Shown: in pieces, positions 1 to 6,950 of the stretch
How positions within the stretch are numbered: position 1 is the stretch's first letter
How the letters are laid out: every line of letters begins with the position of its first letter
From: Nitriliruptoraceae bacterium
GTDB taxonomy: Bacteria; Actinomycetota; Nitriliruptoria; Nitriliruptorales; Nitriliruptoraceae
NCBI GenBank assembly: GCA_003554005.1
Contig: PWEU01000199.1
Coordinates: 1-12,858 of the forward strand
Direction of reading: 5' to 3'
Length of the DNA: 12,858 nt
Made by a program: the position numbers and the translations under genes
The notes under the pieces: model-generated
What the model saw: only the letters and a program-made list of their open reading frames with translations
What the model was told of the DNA's origin: nothing
The model's database searches: none

Positions 1-151
1 CCACGGCCAGCGCGACGGCGAACACCAGCGCCAGCACGGTCATGGGCCTACGGAGGCGCTCCTGGGCCTGCGCGAAAGCCTCCGCATCCCGACGCCGCCG
101 CCACCACGCCACCTCGCCGTCGTCGGTGCGCTGCTCCACCTGCTCGGTCAT
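1..151 (-). CDS. N-terminal part of a membrane protein (cut by window edge)
   Basis: A leftward reading frame opens with ATG at 151 and runs off the left edge after about 50 codons. GGAGG lies 5 bases before the ATG on the minus strand. The first 35 residues are polar and very Arg-rich (WWRRRRDAEAFAQAQERLRR). A hydrophobic run follows (MTVLALVFAVALAV), which looks like the start of a first membrane helix with positive residues on the cytoplasmic side. This layout resembles the start of actinobacterial potassium-channel-like proteins, but that is only a resemblance and too little is visible to name a family. The gene is divergent from the helicase gene, with 76 bases between start codons. Confidence 0.6.
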   Translation of the reverse strand, partial: MTEQVEQRTDDGEVAWWRRRRDAEAFAQAQERLRRPMTVLALVFAVALAV

Positions 152-227
152 GGTGTCCTCCACCTCGAGGCCGCTGATGCCGACACCTAGGGTCGCATCA
201 TCGCACCGACGCTGGGGAGGGCACGGG

Positions 228-1973
228 GTGGGCCGTTCACTGCCGGTCGAGCCGCGGTGGACACCGGACACGGTGCCCGCGGAGCGGAGCCTGTGGCGCT
301 GGGCGGTCGGACAGCTCGATGAGCGCGTCCTGGTGCTGCCGCAGGTGGCGATGACCATCGGTGGCGGGGGGAGGCTCGAGGAGGCCGAGGCCGATCTGGT
401 GCTCATCGACCCGGCCCACGGCGTGATGGTCGTCGAGGTCAAGGGCGGGACCATCTCCTACGACGCCTCCCGCGCGGTCTGGCGGCGCCGGGAGGGTGCG
501 TCCCGAGAGATCCGTGACCCGGTGGCCCAGGCCAAGCGCACCCGGTCGATACTACGCCGCGCGCTGGAGGCGGCGGAGGTCCCCACCTCGACGGTGGCGC
601 TGCGCTGGGCCGTGGGCACGCCCGAGTGCCGGCTGGAGGCGCCGGGCGAGCCGGTGCTCGGGGCGGCGCAGCTGTGGGATGCGGTGGTGGCTGACCAGCT
701 GGAGCTGCACTACCGCCGGACCTGTGGGGCCCTGACGTCGGGAGAGCAACCGCTCGGCGAAGCGGGTGTCCAGCGGATCGCGGCGGTGCTCCGAGGCCGC
801 GACCGCGCCGGACGTCCGACCCTGGCCGCCGCGGTGGACGAGCACGAGGCCCGGATCCGGATCCACACCGAGTCCCACCGCAACGTCCTGCGGCACTTCG
901 CCGCCCACCCCCACGTCCTCGTCCGCGGCGCGGCGGGCACGGGCAAGACGGTGCTGGCGCTCGAGGCGGCGGCCCAGTACGCCTCGCTCGGCCAACGGGT
1001 GCTGTTGGTCTGCTGGAACGTCGTGCTGTCCCACTGGCTGCGTGCCGCGCTGCGTGAGGAGCTCGCCGCCATCGGCAGCCCGCTGGCCGACCAGGTGACC
1101 TCCGACCCCACCGGTCAGGTCGTGGTCACCCACGTCGCGGACCTGGCCGGTCGCGCACCGGCTGCGGCGGCCGCGTCCGACCCACCCGTCGATCCGGCGC
1201 GCTGGTACCACGAGATGCTGCCGGGTCTGCTGACCCCTGCGGTCACCGCTGGCGAGTTCGACGTCGTCGTCCTCGACGAGGCCCAGGACCTCTCGGAGCT
1301 GTGGGTCCTGGCGGTGGCCGGCCTGGTCGCCCGGGAGGGTCGGTGGTACGCCTTCGCCGACGGGCAGCAGGACCTGTTCGACGCCGACGCGGCGCTGCCG
1401 GAGTTCCTCGAGGTGGAGCACGAGCTGACCGAGAACTTCCGCAACTCCCGCGCGATCGCCGCCTTCGCCGCCGGCTTCGGTGCGGTCGAGCTCGACTGCG
1501 TCGCCGGTGACGGGCCGGAGGTGCGCGTGGTGCCGGTACCCACCGATCGCGTCGTCGCCCGGACGCGCGAGGTGGCCCGGCGGCTGCAGCGGGAGGAGCG
1601 CATCGCCGACGACCAACTCGCGGTGCTGTGGCTGTTCCACAACCCCCGTCGCGGCGAGAACGAAGCGGTCGCGCAGGAGATGCTGTCCGGTGGTCCCGTC
1701 GCCACCAACAGCGCTTCCTTCAAGGGCATGGAGCGCCCCGTGGTCGTGCTCGGCCTGGACATCGACCCGTCGCGAGGTGACCGCAGGGAGGAACTGCGGC
1801 GGGCGATCTACGCCGCCGCGACCCGTGCTCGCTCGTTGCTGGTGGTCGTCGGGGATCCGGAGGCGGTGGAGGCGGTCGGGTTGGACGAACTCGCCGATCG
1901 GTTGCGCGGTGGCTCACCCGCTGCCGGCCGTGCGGCAGCGGGGTCCGACACCTCCGAGCCGAGGGATGGCTAG
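228..1973 (+). CDS. NERD nuclease-domain / superfamily 1 (UvrD-like) helicase fusion
   Basis: A 581-residue protein joins an N-terminal NERD (nuclease-related) domain to an SF1 helicase ATPase. In the NERD part, D56 and E70-V-K72 form a PD-(D/E)XK-like set. Helicase motifs follow: Walker A GAAGTGKT (234-241), Walker B VVVLDEAQ (346-353), TENFRNS near 401-407, FKGMER (498-503) and the YAAATRAR arginine motif (528-535). Proteins of this type are predicted to bind and unwind nucleic acid, possibly with cleavage; the cellular role is not established. The frame is open back to 42, but I chose GTG 228 because GGGGAGG lies 8 bases upstream. The longer frame would also be low-complexity and would overlap the divergent gene. 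It ends on a TAG shared with the convergent YbaK gene. A role in repair or defence is possible, but no neighbouring gene supports either. Confidence 0.88.
   Translation: MGRSLPVEPRWTPDTVPAERSLWRWAVGQLDERVLVLPQVAMTIGGGGRLEEAEADLVLIDPAHGVMVVEVKGGTISYDASRAVWRRREGASREIRDPVAQAKRTRSILRRALEAAEVPTSTVALRWAVGTPECRLEAPGEPVLGAAQLWDAVVADQLELHYRRTCGALTSGEQPLGEAGVQRIAAVLRGRDRAGRPTLAAAVDEHEARIRIHTESHRNVLRHFAAHPHVLVRGAAGTGKTVLALEAAAQYASLGQRVLLVCWNVVLSHWLRAALREELAAIGSPLADQVTSDPTGQVVVTHVADLAGRAPAAAAASDPPVDPARWYHEMLPGLLTPAVTAGEFDVVVLDEAQDLSELWVLAVAGLVAREGRWYAFADGQQDLFDADAALPEFLEVEHELTENFRNSRAIAAFAAGFGAVELDCVAGDGPEVRVVPVPTDRVVARTREVARRLQREERIADDQLAVLWLFHNPRRGENEAVAQEMLSGGPVATNSASFKGMERPVVVLGLDIDPSRGDRREELRRAIYAAATRARSLLVVVGDPEAVEAVGLDELADRLRGGSPAAGRAAAGSDTSEPRDG
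1970..1973. other. CTAG shared by two convergent stop codons
   Basis: The palindrome CTAG gives TAG at 1971-1973 for the rightward helicase gene and TAG (complement of 1970-1972) for the leftward YbaK gene. The two coding regions therefore overlap by four bases. No room remains for a conventional terminator between them, so any transcription stop must lie inside a coding region. Confidence 0.9.
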
Positions 1974-2440
1974 GCGGCGCCGTGGGCGAGGTCGACGATC
2001 TCCGGTTTGACCAGTAGCAGGTAGTCGGTCATGGCGATCGTCACCGTCTGGGTGTGGGTGCCGTCCCGGCACACGATCCGCGGCTGGGACCGCAGGTCCT
2101 CGTCCAGGAAGGTCGGGAGGCCGTAGAGGTGACCGAAGGGCGGCTCCGCTCCGAGCTCGCAGTCGTCGAACACCTCGCTGAACTCCGCCTCCTCGGCCAG
2201 GCGCACCTCGTTGCCCCCGAACACCTCCCGGGCCCGCTCCAGATCGAGCAACTCCGATCCGGGGATCACGACCATCGCCAGCTCCCCGCCGATCGAGAGC
2301 ATGACCGGCTTGGCCACGATGTGGCCGCTGATGCCCTCGGTGGCGGCCAGTCGTTGGGCGCTCACCGCGTGGGGGTGTTCCTGCACCTCGTAGTCGATGC
2401 CCTGCTCGTCCAGCAGTGTGTGCAGCCTCTTCGCAGGCAT
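1970..2440 (-). CDS. YbaK/EbsC-family aminoacyl-tRNA deacylase
   Basis: A 156-residue protein of the YbaK/ProX/EbsC editing family, which hydrolyses mischarged aminoacyl-tRNAs in trans (for example Cys-tRNAPro or Ala-tRNAPro, depending on subfamily). Diagnostic features are the N-terminal helix with HPHAVSA (22-28), Lys44 in HIVAKPVML (the conserved family lysine), the strand AMVVIPGSELLDLERAREVFG, and the GAEPPFG loop (97-103) followed by LPTFLDEDL. Length is normal for a stand-alone editing protein. ATG 2440 is preceded by GAGGTGACGAC, a good ribosome site, and by a well-formed promoter-operator. The substrate cannot be read from sequence. It lies 86 bases downstream of the DUF2905 gene on the same strand but appears to have its own promoter. 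Confidence 0.88.
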   Translation of the reverse strand: MPAKRLHTLLDEQGIDYEVQEHPHAVSAQRLAATEGISGHIVAKPVMLSIGGELAMVVIPGSELLDLERAREVFGGNEVRLAEEAEFSEVFDDCELGAEPPFGHLYGLPTFLDEDLRSQPRIVCRDGTHTQTVTIAMTDYLLLVKPEIVDLAHGAA

Positions 2441-2469
2441 GTCGTCACCTCGGTCTCGCGGTTGCTTCC

Positions 2470-2498
2470 ACCGTCGTTCGGCGGCCGAACGGTGTCAA
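2470..2498 (-). promoter_or_regulatory. Promoter of the YbaK gene with an operator-like palindrome in the spacer
   Basis: On the minus strand a perfect -35 box TTGACA (complement of 2493-2498) is followed after 17 bases by GACGGT (complement of 2470-2475), a fair actinobacterial -10 with A at position 2 and T at 6. The predicted start near 2463 leaves a leader of about 22 bases carrying GAGG. The perfect inverted repeat CGTTCGGC-G-GCCGAACG (2475-2491) fills the spacer, where a dimeric repressor or MerR-like activator would bind. A second nested pair, CACCGT (2469-2474) with ACGGTG (2489-2494), overlaps it. The regulator is not known. Confidence 0.5.
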
Positions 2499-2526
2499 GG
2501 GGAGATGGCCCCGGGCGTGCAGGCGG

Positions 2527-2748
2527 TCACCGAAGCCAGCGCAGGACGACGTTGACCACGACCGTCAGCACCACCGACACCAGCAGCATCGAGGTGATCG
2601 GGACGACCAGCCGGGAGCGCTGCCCTTCGACGCGCAGGTCGCCGGGCAGCCGTCCGAACCAGCCCAGGGCCCCGCTCCAGGCGAGCAGCCCGACCACGAC
2701 CAGGCCGAGGCCGACGACGACGAGCAATGGTCCGAGGACGCGTCCCAT
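2527..2748 (-). CDS. DUF2905 small membrane protein
   Basis: A 73-residue protein with two membrane helices (about 5-25 and 48-70) around a short loop containing FGRLPGDLRVEGQRSRLVVPITS. The LPGD-hydrophobic-R pattern followed by a PITS/PLTS motif at the second helix is the hallmark of DUF2905. The family is conserved across many bacteria and has no assigned function. Length is normal. The ATG has no clear Shine-Dalgarno, but TACGTT lies 6 bases upstream, so the message may be leaderless. Confidence 0.85.
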   Translation of the reverse strand: MGRVLGPLLVVVGLGLVVVGLLAWSGALGWFGRLPGDLRVEGQRSRLVVPITSMLLVSVVLTVVVNVVLRWLR

Positions 2749-2754
2749 GTGCCG

Positions 2755-2760
2755 AACGTA
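2755..2760 (-). promoter_or_regulatory. Possible -10 box for a leaderless DUF2905 transcript
   Basis: The minus strand reads TACGTT here, matching TANNNT, with six bases to the ATG at 2748. That spacing would put transcription start on the start codon itself. No convincing -35 box is seen 17-18 bases further upstream, so this is tentative. Confidence 0.3.
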
Positions 2761-2857
2761 GCGGGGCGCCTAGGGACTTTCGGAGGGGTCGAGCGGTGCC
2801 GGTCGGTAGGGTTGTATGGCAGCCAGGACGTGTTCACTGCTCCTAGCTGCACGACAG

Positions 2858-2889
2858 GTGGCGGCAGCCATGGCTGGCGGGTCCGCCAC
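2858..2889 (+). promoter_or_regulatory. Nested inverted repeats in the leader of the acyl-reductase operon
   Basis: GTGGCGG (2858-2864) and CCGCCAC (2883-2889) are exact reverse complements. They enclose a perfect 12-bp palindrome, CAGCCATGGCTG (2865-2876). Nothing upstream is transcribed rightward, so this is unlikely to be a terminator. It lies 62 bases before the SDR start and could be an operator or a leader RNA fold. The intergenic space 2749-2950 holds no other clear signal. Confidence 0.35.
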
Positions 2890-2950
2890 GGGAGAAGCTG
2901 GACCGGCTCTGGGCCCTCGGTGACGGTCGATGGCCCATGGAGATGATGCG

Positions 2951-4039
2951 ATGACAGCCCTACTCATGACAGGGTTCCCCGGGTTCCTGGGTTCGGCGCT
3001 CCTGCCGCGGCTCCTCGCGCGACGCGAGGGTGTGCAGGCGGTCTGCATGGTGCAACCGCACCATCTGGGTACGGCCGAGGAACGGCTGCAGAGCATCGAG
3101 GCTGCACATCCATCTGTCGCCGGACGGACCGAGCTGGTCACCGGTGACATCACCGAGCCCGATCTGGGCGTCGACCCCGTCCACACCGAGCTCCTCGACC
3201 AGGTCACCGAGGTGTGGCACCTGGCCGCGGTGTACGACCTGGCGGCCCCTGCGGAGCTCGCGCAACGCGTCAACGTCGACGGCACCGCCCGGGTCCTCGA
3301 GTTCTGCTGGTCCCGCCCGTCCTTCGACCGTCTGCAGTACATCAGCACCTGCTACGTCAGCGGGCGCTACCAGGGACGCTTCACCGAGGACATGCTGGAC
3401 GAGGGCCAGTCCTTCCACAACCACTACGACTCGACCAAGTTCGCCGCGGAGAAGCTCGTCCGAGAGGCGATGGACCAGGGCCTGCCTGCCACGATCTACC
3501 GCCCCGGCATCGTGGTCGGCGACTCCCGGACCGGCGAGACCCAGAAGTACGACGGTCCCTACTTCTACGCTCAGTTCATGCGCCGCCAGCCCCTACCCGT
3601 GGCGGTCCTCCCAGCTGTCAACGAGGACCACACCACCTCGGTGGTCCCGCGGGACTTCGTGATCGAGGCCATGGACCAACTCTCGGTGCTGGAGACCTCG
3701 ATCGGTCGGACCTACGCCCTCACCGACCCCGAGCCACCGACCAACCGTGAGATCGGTGAGATCTTCGCGCGCCACCTCGGCAAGCGCCTGGCGTGGGTGC
3801 CGCTGCCGCTCGGGCTGACCAAGGCCGCGCTCACCCACGTCCCCGGCCTCGAGTGGCTGCTCGGGCTGCCAGCCGAGACGATCGACTACCTGGAAGCCCC
3901 GACCACCTACGCCACCGACCACACCGTGGCCGATCTCGCCGGTACCGGCGTGGAGTGCCCACCCTTCGAGAGCTACGCCGGCCGGCTGCTCGACTTCATG
4001 CAGGAGCACCCGGAGATCGACGCCTCCGCGATGGTCTGA
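2951..4039 (+). CDS. Extended SDR oxidoreductase (thioester-reductase / fatty acyl reductase-like)
   Basis: A 362-residue NAD(P)-dependent reductase of the extended short-chain dehydrogenase family. The cofactor loop is TGFPGFLG (7-14), the form typical of thioester and fatty acyl-CoA reductases. It is followed by VTGDIT (63-68), WHLAAVYDL (89-97), the catalytic region ISTCYVSG (131-138) and the YDSTK pair Tyr159/Lys163. The segment YRPGIVVGDSRTGETQKYDGPY matches the substrate side of this group. ATG 2951 is chosen over the upstream in-frame GTG because GGAG lies 8 bases before it. Only 35 bases separate it from the acyl-ACP reductase gene, so the two are probably co-transcribed and act on the same acyl chains. 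Whether it reduces acyl thioester to aldehyde, aldehyde to alcohol, or a ketoacyl group is not decidable here. Confidence 0.85.
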   Translation: MTALLMTGFPGFLGSALLPRLLARREGVQAVCMVQPHHLGTAEERLQSIEAAHPSVAGRTELVTGDITEPDLGVDPVHTELLDQVTEVWHLAAVYDLAAPAELAQRVNVDGTARVLEFCWSRPSFDRLQYISTCYVSGRYQGRFTEDMLDEGQSFHNHYDSTKFAAEKLVREAMDQGLPATIYRPGIVVGDSRTGETQKYDGPYFYAQFMRRQPLPVAVLPAVNEDHTTSVVPRDFVIEAMDQLSVLETSIGRTYALTDPEPPTNREIGEIFARHLGKRLAWVPLPLGLTKAALTHVPGLEWLLGLPAETIDYLEAPTTYATDHTVADLAGTGVECPPFESYAGRLLDFMQEHPEIDASAMV

Positions 4040-4074
4040 TCCGGATGGGAACACCGCACCCCAGGGGAGTACCG

Positions 4075-6141
4075 ATGAGCACCGCACAACGCGCGACCGT
4101 CGTGAACGTGAGCCTGTCCTCGTCGCAGCGCGACTACGACACCGAGGTGACCTTCCTCAACCGGCCTTTCCGCATCGTGCGGGTCGGGTCCGACGGTGAC
4201 CTCGACGCCGCAGCCGAGCTGCTGGTGTCGTGGGCGGACACCGCCGATGCGATCGCCCTGACCGGGCTCCGGGAGGCCCAGGCCCTCGGGTTGTACAACG
4301 GTGACCCCGACGGCATCGATCAGGTCCGGGGGGCGACCTCCGCGGTGCCCGTGGTCGACGGTCGCACGCTGTACGACGTCCTACAGGAGTGGGCGATACG
4401 ACGGGTCGAGCAGGAGATGCCTGGCTACTTCTCGAACGCCCGGACGGTGGTGCTCGGGGGGCTCAACCACGACCGCACGACCCGGGTGCTCAAGGAGTTC
4501 ACCCAGAACCTGCAGTTCGCGGACCCGCTGCTGCGGCTCGACGTCCCAGCGACCCTGGACGCCAACCCGGTGCTCGGGCTGGCTGCCAAGGCCGCGTCCG
4601 TGCCCTACGGGTGGGTGCCCGACCCTCTGAAGGTCACACTGCGCAGCCCGGGGCATCGGCTGAGCCACGCGCTGGCCCGGCAGGCTGCCCGCGACTGCGA
4701 CGTGGTGGTCGCGACCTACGAGGAGCTGATCGGTTTCGGGCTGGAGGACCTGGCTGGCAAGACCCTCGTCTCGTCCTCGATCTCCGAGGAGCGCCTGGCC
4801 GAGCTCGGCAGCCGAGGCGTCGACATGGTGCTGGACACGACCCCGCAGCCCTTCGACGTGACCGTCAACGCCGCGATGCTCGAGGCGATGATGGTCGCGC
4901 TCGCGCCGGATCACGAGACGTTGACCAACGACGACCTGCTCGACATGATCGTCTCCGCCGGCCTCGAGTCGCGGACGCTCTACCCCAACGGCCCCAAGCG
5001 CAAGAGCCGGTTCGCCTTCGTGATCCACCCGCTCTCTCAGGAGTACTTCCGTAGCGTCGAGCCGTTGGGCACGCTGGCGAAGTACGCGCCGGGACCGGCC
5101 ATGGACGCGATGGAGAAAGCGTTGGCCTACCTGCCGCCGTTCACCTACAGCCACATCACCGGCATCACATCGCCGACCGGAGCGGAGGCCGAGGGTTGGC
5201 TGATCACGGTCGGTGGGACGCCGAAGGAGCTGATGGCACATCGGCCCGAGTTCACCTACGGACGGTTGCTCGCGGCGGCCGAGACCGCGCGCAAGCTCGG
5301 TGCTCAGGTCATGGGGCTCGGCGCCTTCACCAAGGTCGTCGGCGACGCTGGGGTGACCGTGGCTCGCCGTGCACCGTTGCCGGTGACCACCGGCAACAGC
5401 TACAGCGCGTCCGGTGCGCTGTGGGCCGCCCGCGATGCGGTGCTCAAGCTGGGGATCGCCGAACTGGACGACCAGGGCCGGATCAAGGGCAAGGCGATGG
5501 TCGTCGGCGCCACGGGATCGATCGGGTCGGTATGCGCGCGGCTGCTGGCGCTCTCCAGCGACGAGCTGTGGCTGGTGTCGCCGGAGTCCGCCAAGCTGCT
5601 GGCGCTCAAGCGCGACATCGAGAAGGACGAGCCGCGGGCGCAGATCCACATCGCCGCCCCCCCCGACGGACACCTCGCCGACATGGACGTGATCGTCACG
5701 GCGACCTCCGGCGCGGGCAAGCGGGTGATCGACATCATGCAGGTCAAGCCCGGCTGCGTGATCACCGACGTCGCCCGTCCCCTCGATCTGTCGGCCGAGG
5801 ACGTGGCCAAGCGGCCCGACGTGCTGGTCGTGGAGTCCGGTGAGATCCAGCTGCCCGGCGAGGACGTGCACATGCGCGGGATCGGGCTGCCCCCGGGTGT
5901 GGCGTACGCGTGCCTGGCCGAGACCGTGGTGCTGGCGCTGGAGGGCCGCTACGAGACCTTCACCGTCGGTCGCGCCATCGAGTGGGAGAAGGTCAAGGAG
6001 ATCTACCGGCTCGGGCTGAAGCCCGGCATGAAGCTGGCCACGATCTCCGGGGTGAACGGGGTCTACACCGACGAGGACATCGCCCGCATCCGCGAGTTGG
6101 CGCTCGCGCGGCGGGCCGAGCTGGCCGGCGCGAGCGCCTGA
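4075..6141 (+). CDS. Long-chain acyl-ACP reductase (AAR-like) with a large N-terminal extension
   Basis: A 688-residue protein. From about residue 313 (FAFVIHPLS) to the end it follows the cyanobacterial acyl-ACP reductase plan. It has a HITGITSPTGAEAEGW segment, the TTGNSYSA motif (438-445), a Rossmann loop GATGSIG (478-484), and ACLAETVVLALEG with Cys613 at the position of the thioester-forming catalytic Cys. That family reduces acyl-ACP or acyl-CoA to fatty aldehyde with NADPH. Cyanobacterial enzymes are about 340 residues. Here some 300 extra N-terminal residues precede the domain, and I do not recognise their fold. ATG 4075 is well supported by AGGGGAG just upstream. The longer frame from 3793 would overlap the SDR gene and is rejected. 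It is second in an operon with the SDR gene and is followed by tandem hairpins. Confidence 0.85.
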   Translation: MSTAQRATVVNVSLSSSQRDYDTEVTFLNRPFRIVRVGSDGDLDAAAELLVSWADTADAIALTGLREAQALGLYNGDPDGIDQVRGATSAVPVVDGRTLYDVLQEWAIRRVEQEMPGYFSNARTVVLGGLNHDRTTRVLKEFTQNLQFADPLLRLDVPATLDANPVLGLAAKAASVPYGWVPDPLKVTLRSPGHRLSHALARQAARDCDVVVATYEELIGFGLEDLAGKTLVSSSISEERLAELGSRGVDMVLDTTPQPFDVTVNAAMLEAMMVALAPDHETLTNDDLLDMIVSAGLESRTLYPNGPKRKSRFAFVIHPLSQEYFRSVEPLGTLAKYAPGPAMDAMEKALAYLPPFTYSHITGITSPTGAEAEGWLITVGGTPKELMAHRPEFTYGRLLAAAETARKLGAQVMGLGAFTKVVGDAGVTVARRAPLPVTTGNSYSASGALWAARDAVLKLGIAELDDQGRIKGKAMVVGATGSIGSVCARLLALSSDELWLVSPESAKLLALKRDIEKDEPRAQIHIAAPPDGHLADMDVIVTATSGAGKRVIDIMQVKPGCVITDVARPLDLSAEDVAKRPDVLVVESGEIQLPGEDVHMRGIGLPPGVAYACLAETVVLALEGRYETFTVGRAIEWEKVKEIYRLGLKPGMKLATISGVNGVYTDEDIARIRELALARRAELAGASA

Positions 6142-6184
6142 GGTCGGTGTGCCGACCGGTCGCGGCCGTTGCCGGGCCGTGACC
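6142..6184 (+). terminator. Tandem hairpins closing the acyl-reductase operon
   Basis: Directly after the TGA stop comes a perfect 6-bp hairpin (GGTCGG, TGTG loop, CCGACC). It is followed at once by a 10-bp stem GGTCGCGGCC (6158-6167) with GGCCGTGACC (6175-6184), containing one G-T pair. There is no T tract, which is common for GC-rich genomes. Position and stability suggest a transcription terminator or an mRNA 3' end. Confidence 0.5.
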
Positions 6185-6236
6185 CGTCGGGCGCTCCCGC
6201 CCCCAAGTGCCCGTCCGCGACCGAGCAGGAGCTGGG

Positions 6237-6935
6237 ATGCCGACGTCCAGGGCCGAGCTACTCGACCGCTGCTACGCCGCCATCGAGGTGATCCGCGCCC
6301 GCGTCGGAGGTCCGCGGCTGCTGAGCCAGGCCTCGTCGCGGGCCGGATGGCCGGAGCACGGGGTGTTCCTGCTGTTCGAGGAGGGAGAGCACCGCAGCGA
6401 CGGCGCAACCCCACGGGTCACCTTCGTCGGCTCCCATGGGCTCGAGGTGGGCTCCCCGGTGCTGCTGTGGACCCGTCTCGCGCAGCACCGGGGCTCGGTC
6501 GCCGGGCCGAACCCCGGGGCGGGCAACCACCGACGCTCCGAGCTGCGGCGGTTGCTCGGTGCCGCGCTGCTCGCCAGTGACGAACGCTGGTCGGCGGCCG
6601 CGGCGACCTGGGGGAGCGGTGACACCGCTTCTCGGATGGTCCGGACGGCGGAAGCCGACCTTGAGCGGGAGGTATCACGACGGATCGGCGCCATGCCGTT
6701 GCTGTGGCTCGAGGTGGTGGACCGGCAGCAGCGAGCGGCGATGGTGGCGGGCTTGATCGCCACGCTGTCGGAGCGTGCCGACGAGCCAGTCGACCCACCA
6801 TCGGCGACCTGGCTCGGCCGCTCCGCTCCCGAGGAGTCGGTACGGGCCTGCGGCCTGTGGCACGTCGAGCACACCGCAGAGCGAGCCGACCCGGCTGCAG
6901 TGGCGGTGTTCGTCGCTCACGCGGGCGTCGGATGA
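6237..6935 (+). CDS. GIY-YIG-nuclease-like protein of unknown function
   Basis: A 232-residue soluble protein. GVF (42-44) and FVG (63-65) sit where GIY and YIG would be, followed by LLWTRLAQHRG with Arg80, as in GIY-YIG nucleases. The rest follows an uncharacterised actinobacterial and proteobacterial family as I remember it: GNHRRSELRRLLGAALL (96-112), a WGSG block near 125, a MPLLWLEV strand (153-160) and PSATWLG (188-194). In that family a Glu is usual in the helix before the ALLS-like segment; here the aligned residue appears to be Val170, so catalysis may be lost. ATG 6237 has AGGAG 5 bases upstream and is preferred to GTG 6207. It ends 15 bases from the convergent MEDS gene. Confidence 0.65.
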   Translation: MPTSRAELLDRCYAAIEVIRARVGGPRLLSQASSRAGWPEHGVFLLFEEGEHRSDGATPRVTFVGSHGLEVGSPVLLWTRLAQHRGSVAGPNPGAGNHRRSELRRLLGAALLASDERWSAAAATWGSGDTASRMVRTAEADLEREVSRRIGAMPLLWLEVVDRQQRAAMVAGLIATLSERADEPVDPPSATWLGRSAPEESVRACGLWHVEHTAERADPAAVAVFVAHAGVG

Positions 6936-6950
6936 GGCCGACGCAGCGGT

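Noticed and set aside
42..227. N-terminal extension of the NERD-helicase
   Set aside because: The Arg/Ser/His-rich, low-complexity translation overlaps the divergent gene, and a good ribosome site precedes GTG 228.
4381..6414. 677-codon leftward open frame opposite the acyl-ACP reductase
   Set aside because: It is a shadow of the strong G/C third-position bias of the plus-strand gene. The translation is Arg/Gly/His/Gln-rich without recognisable motifs.
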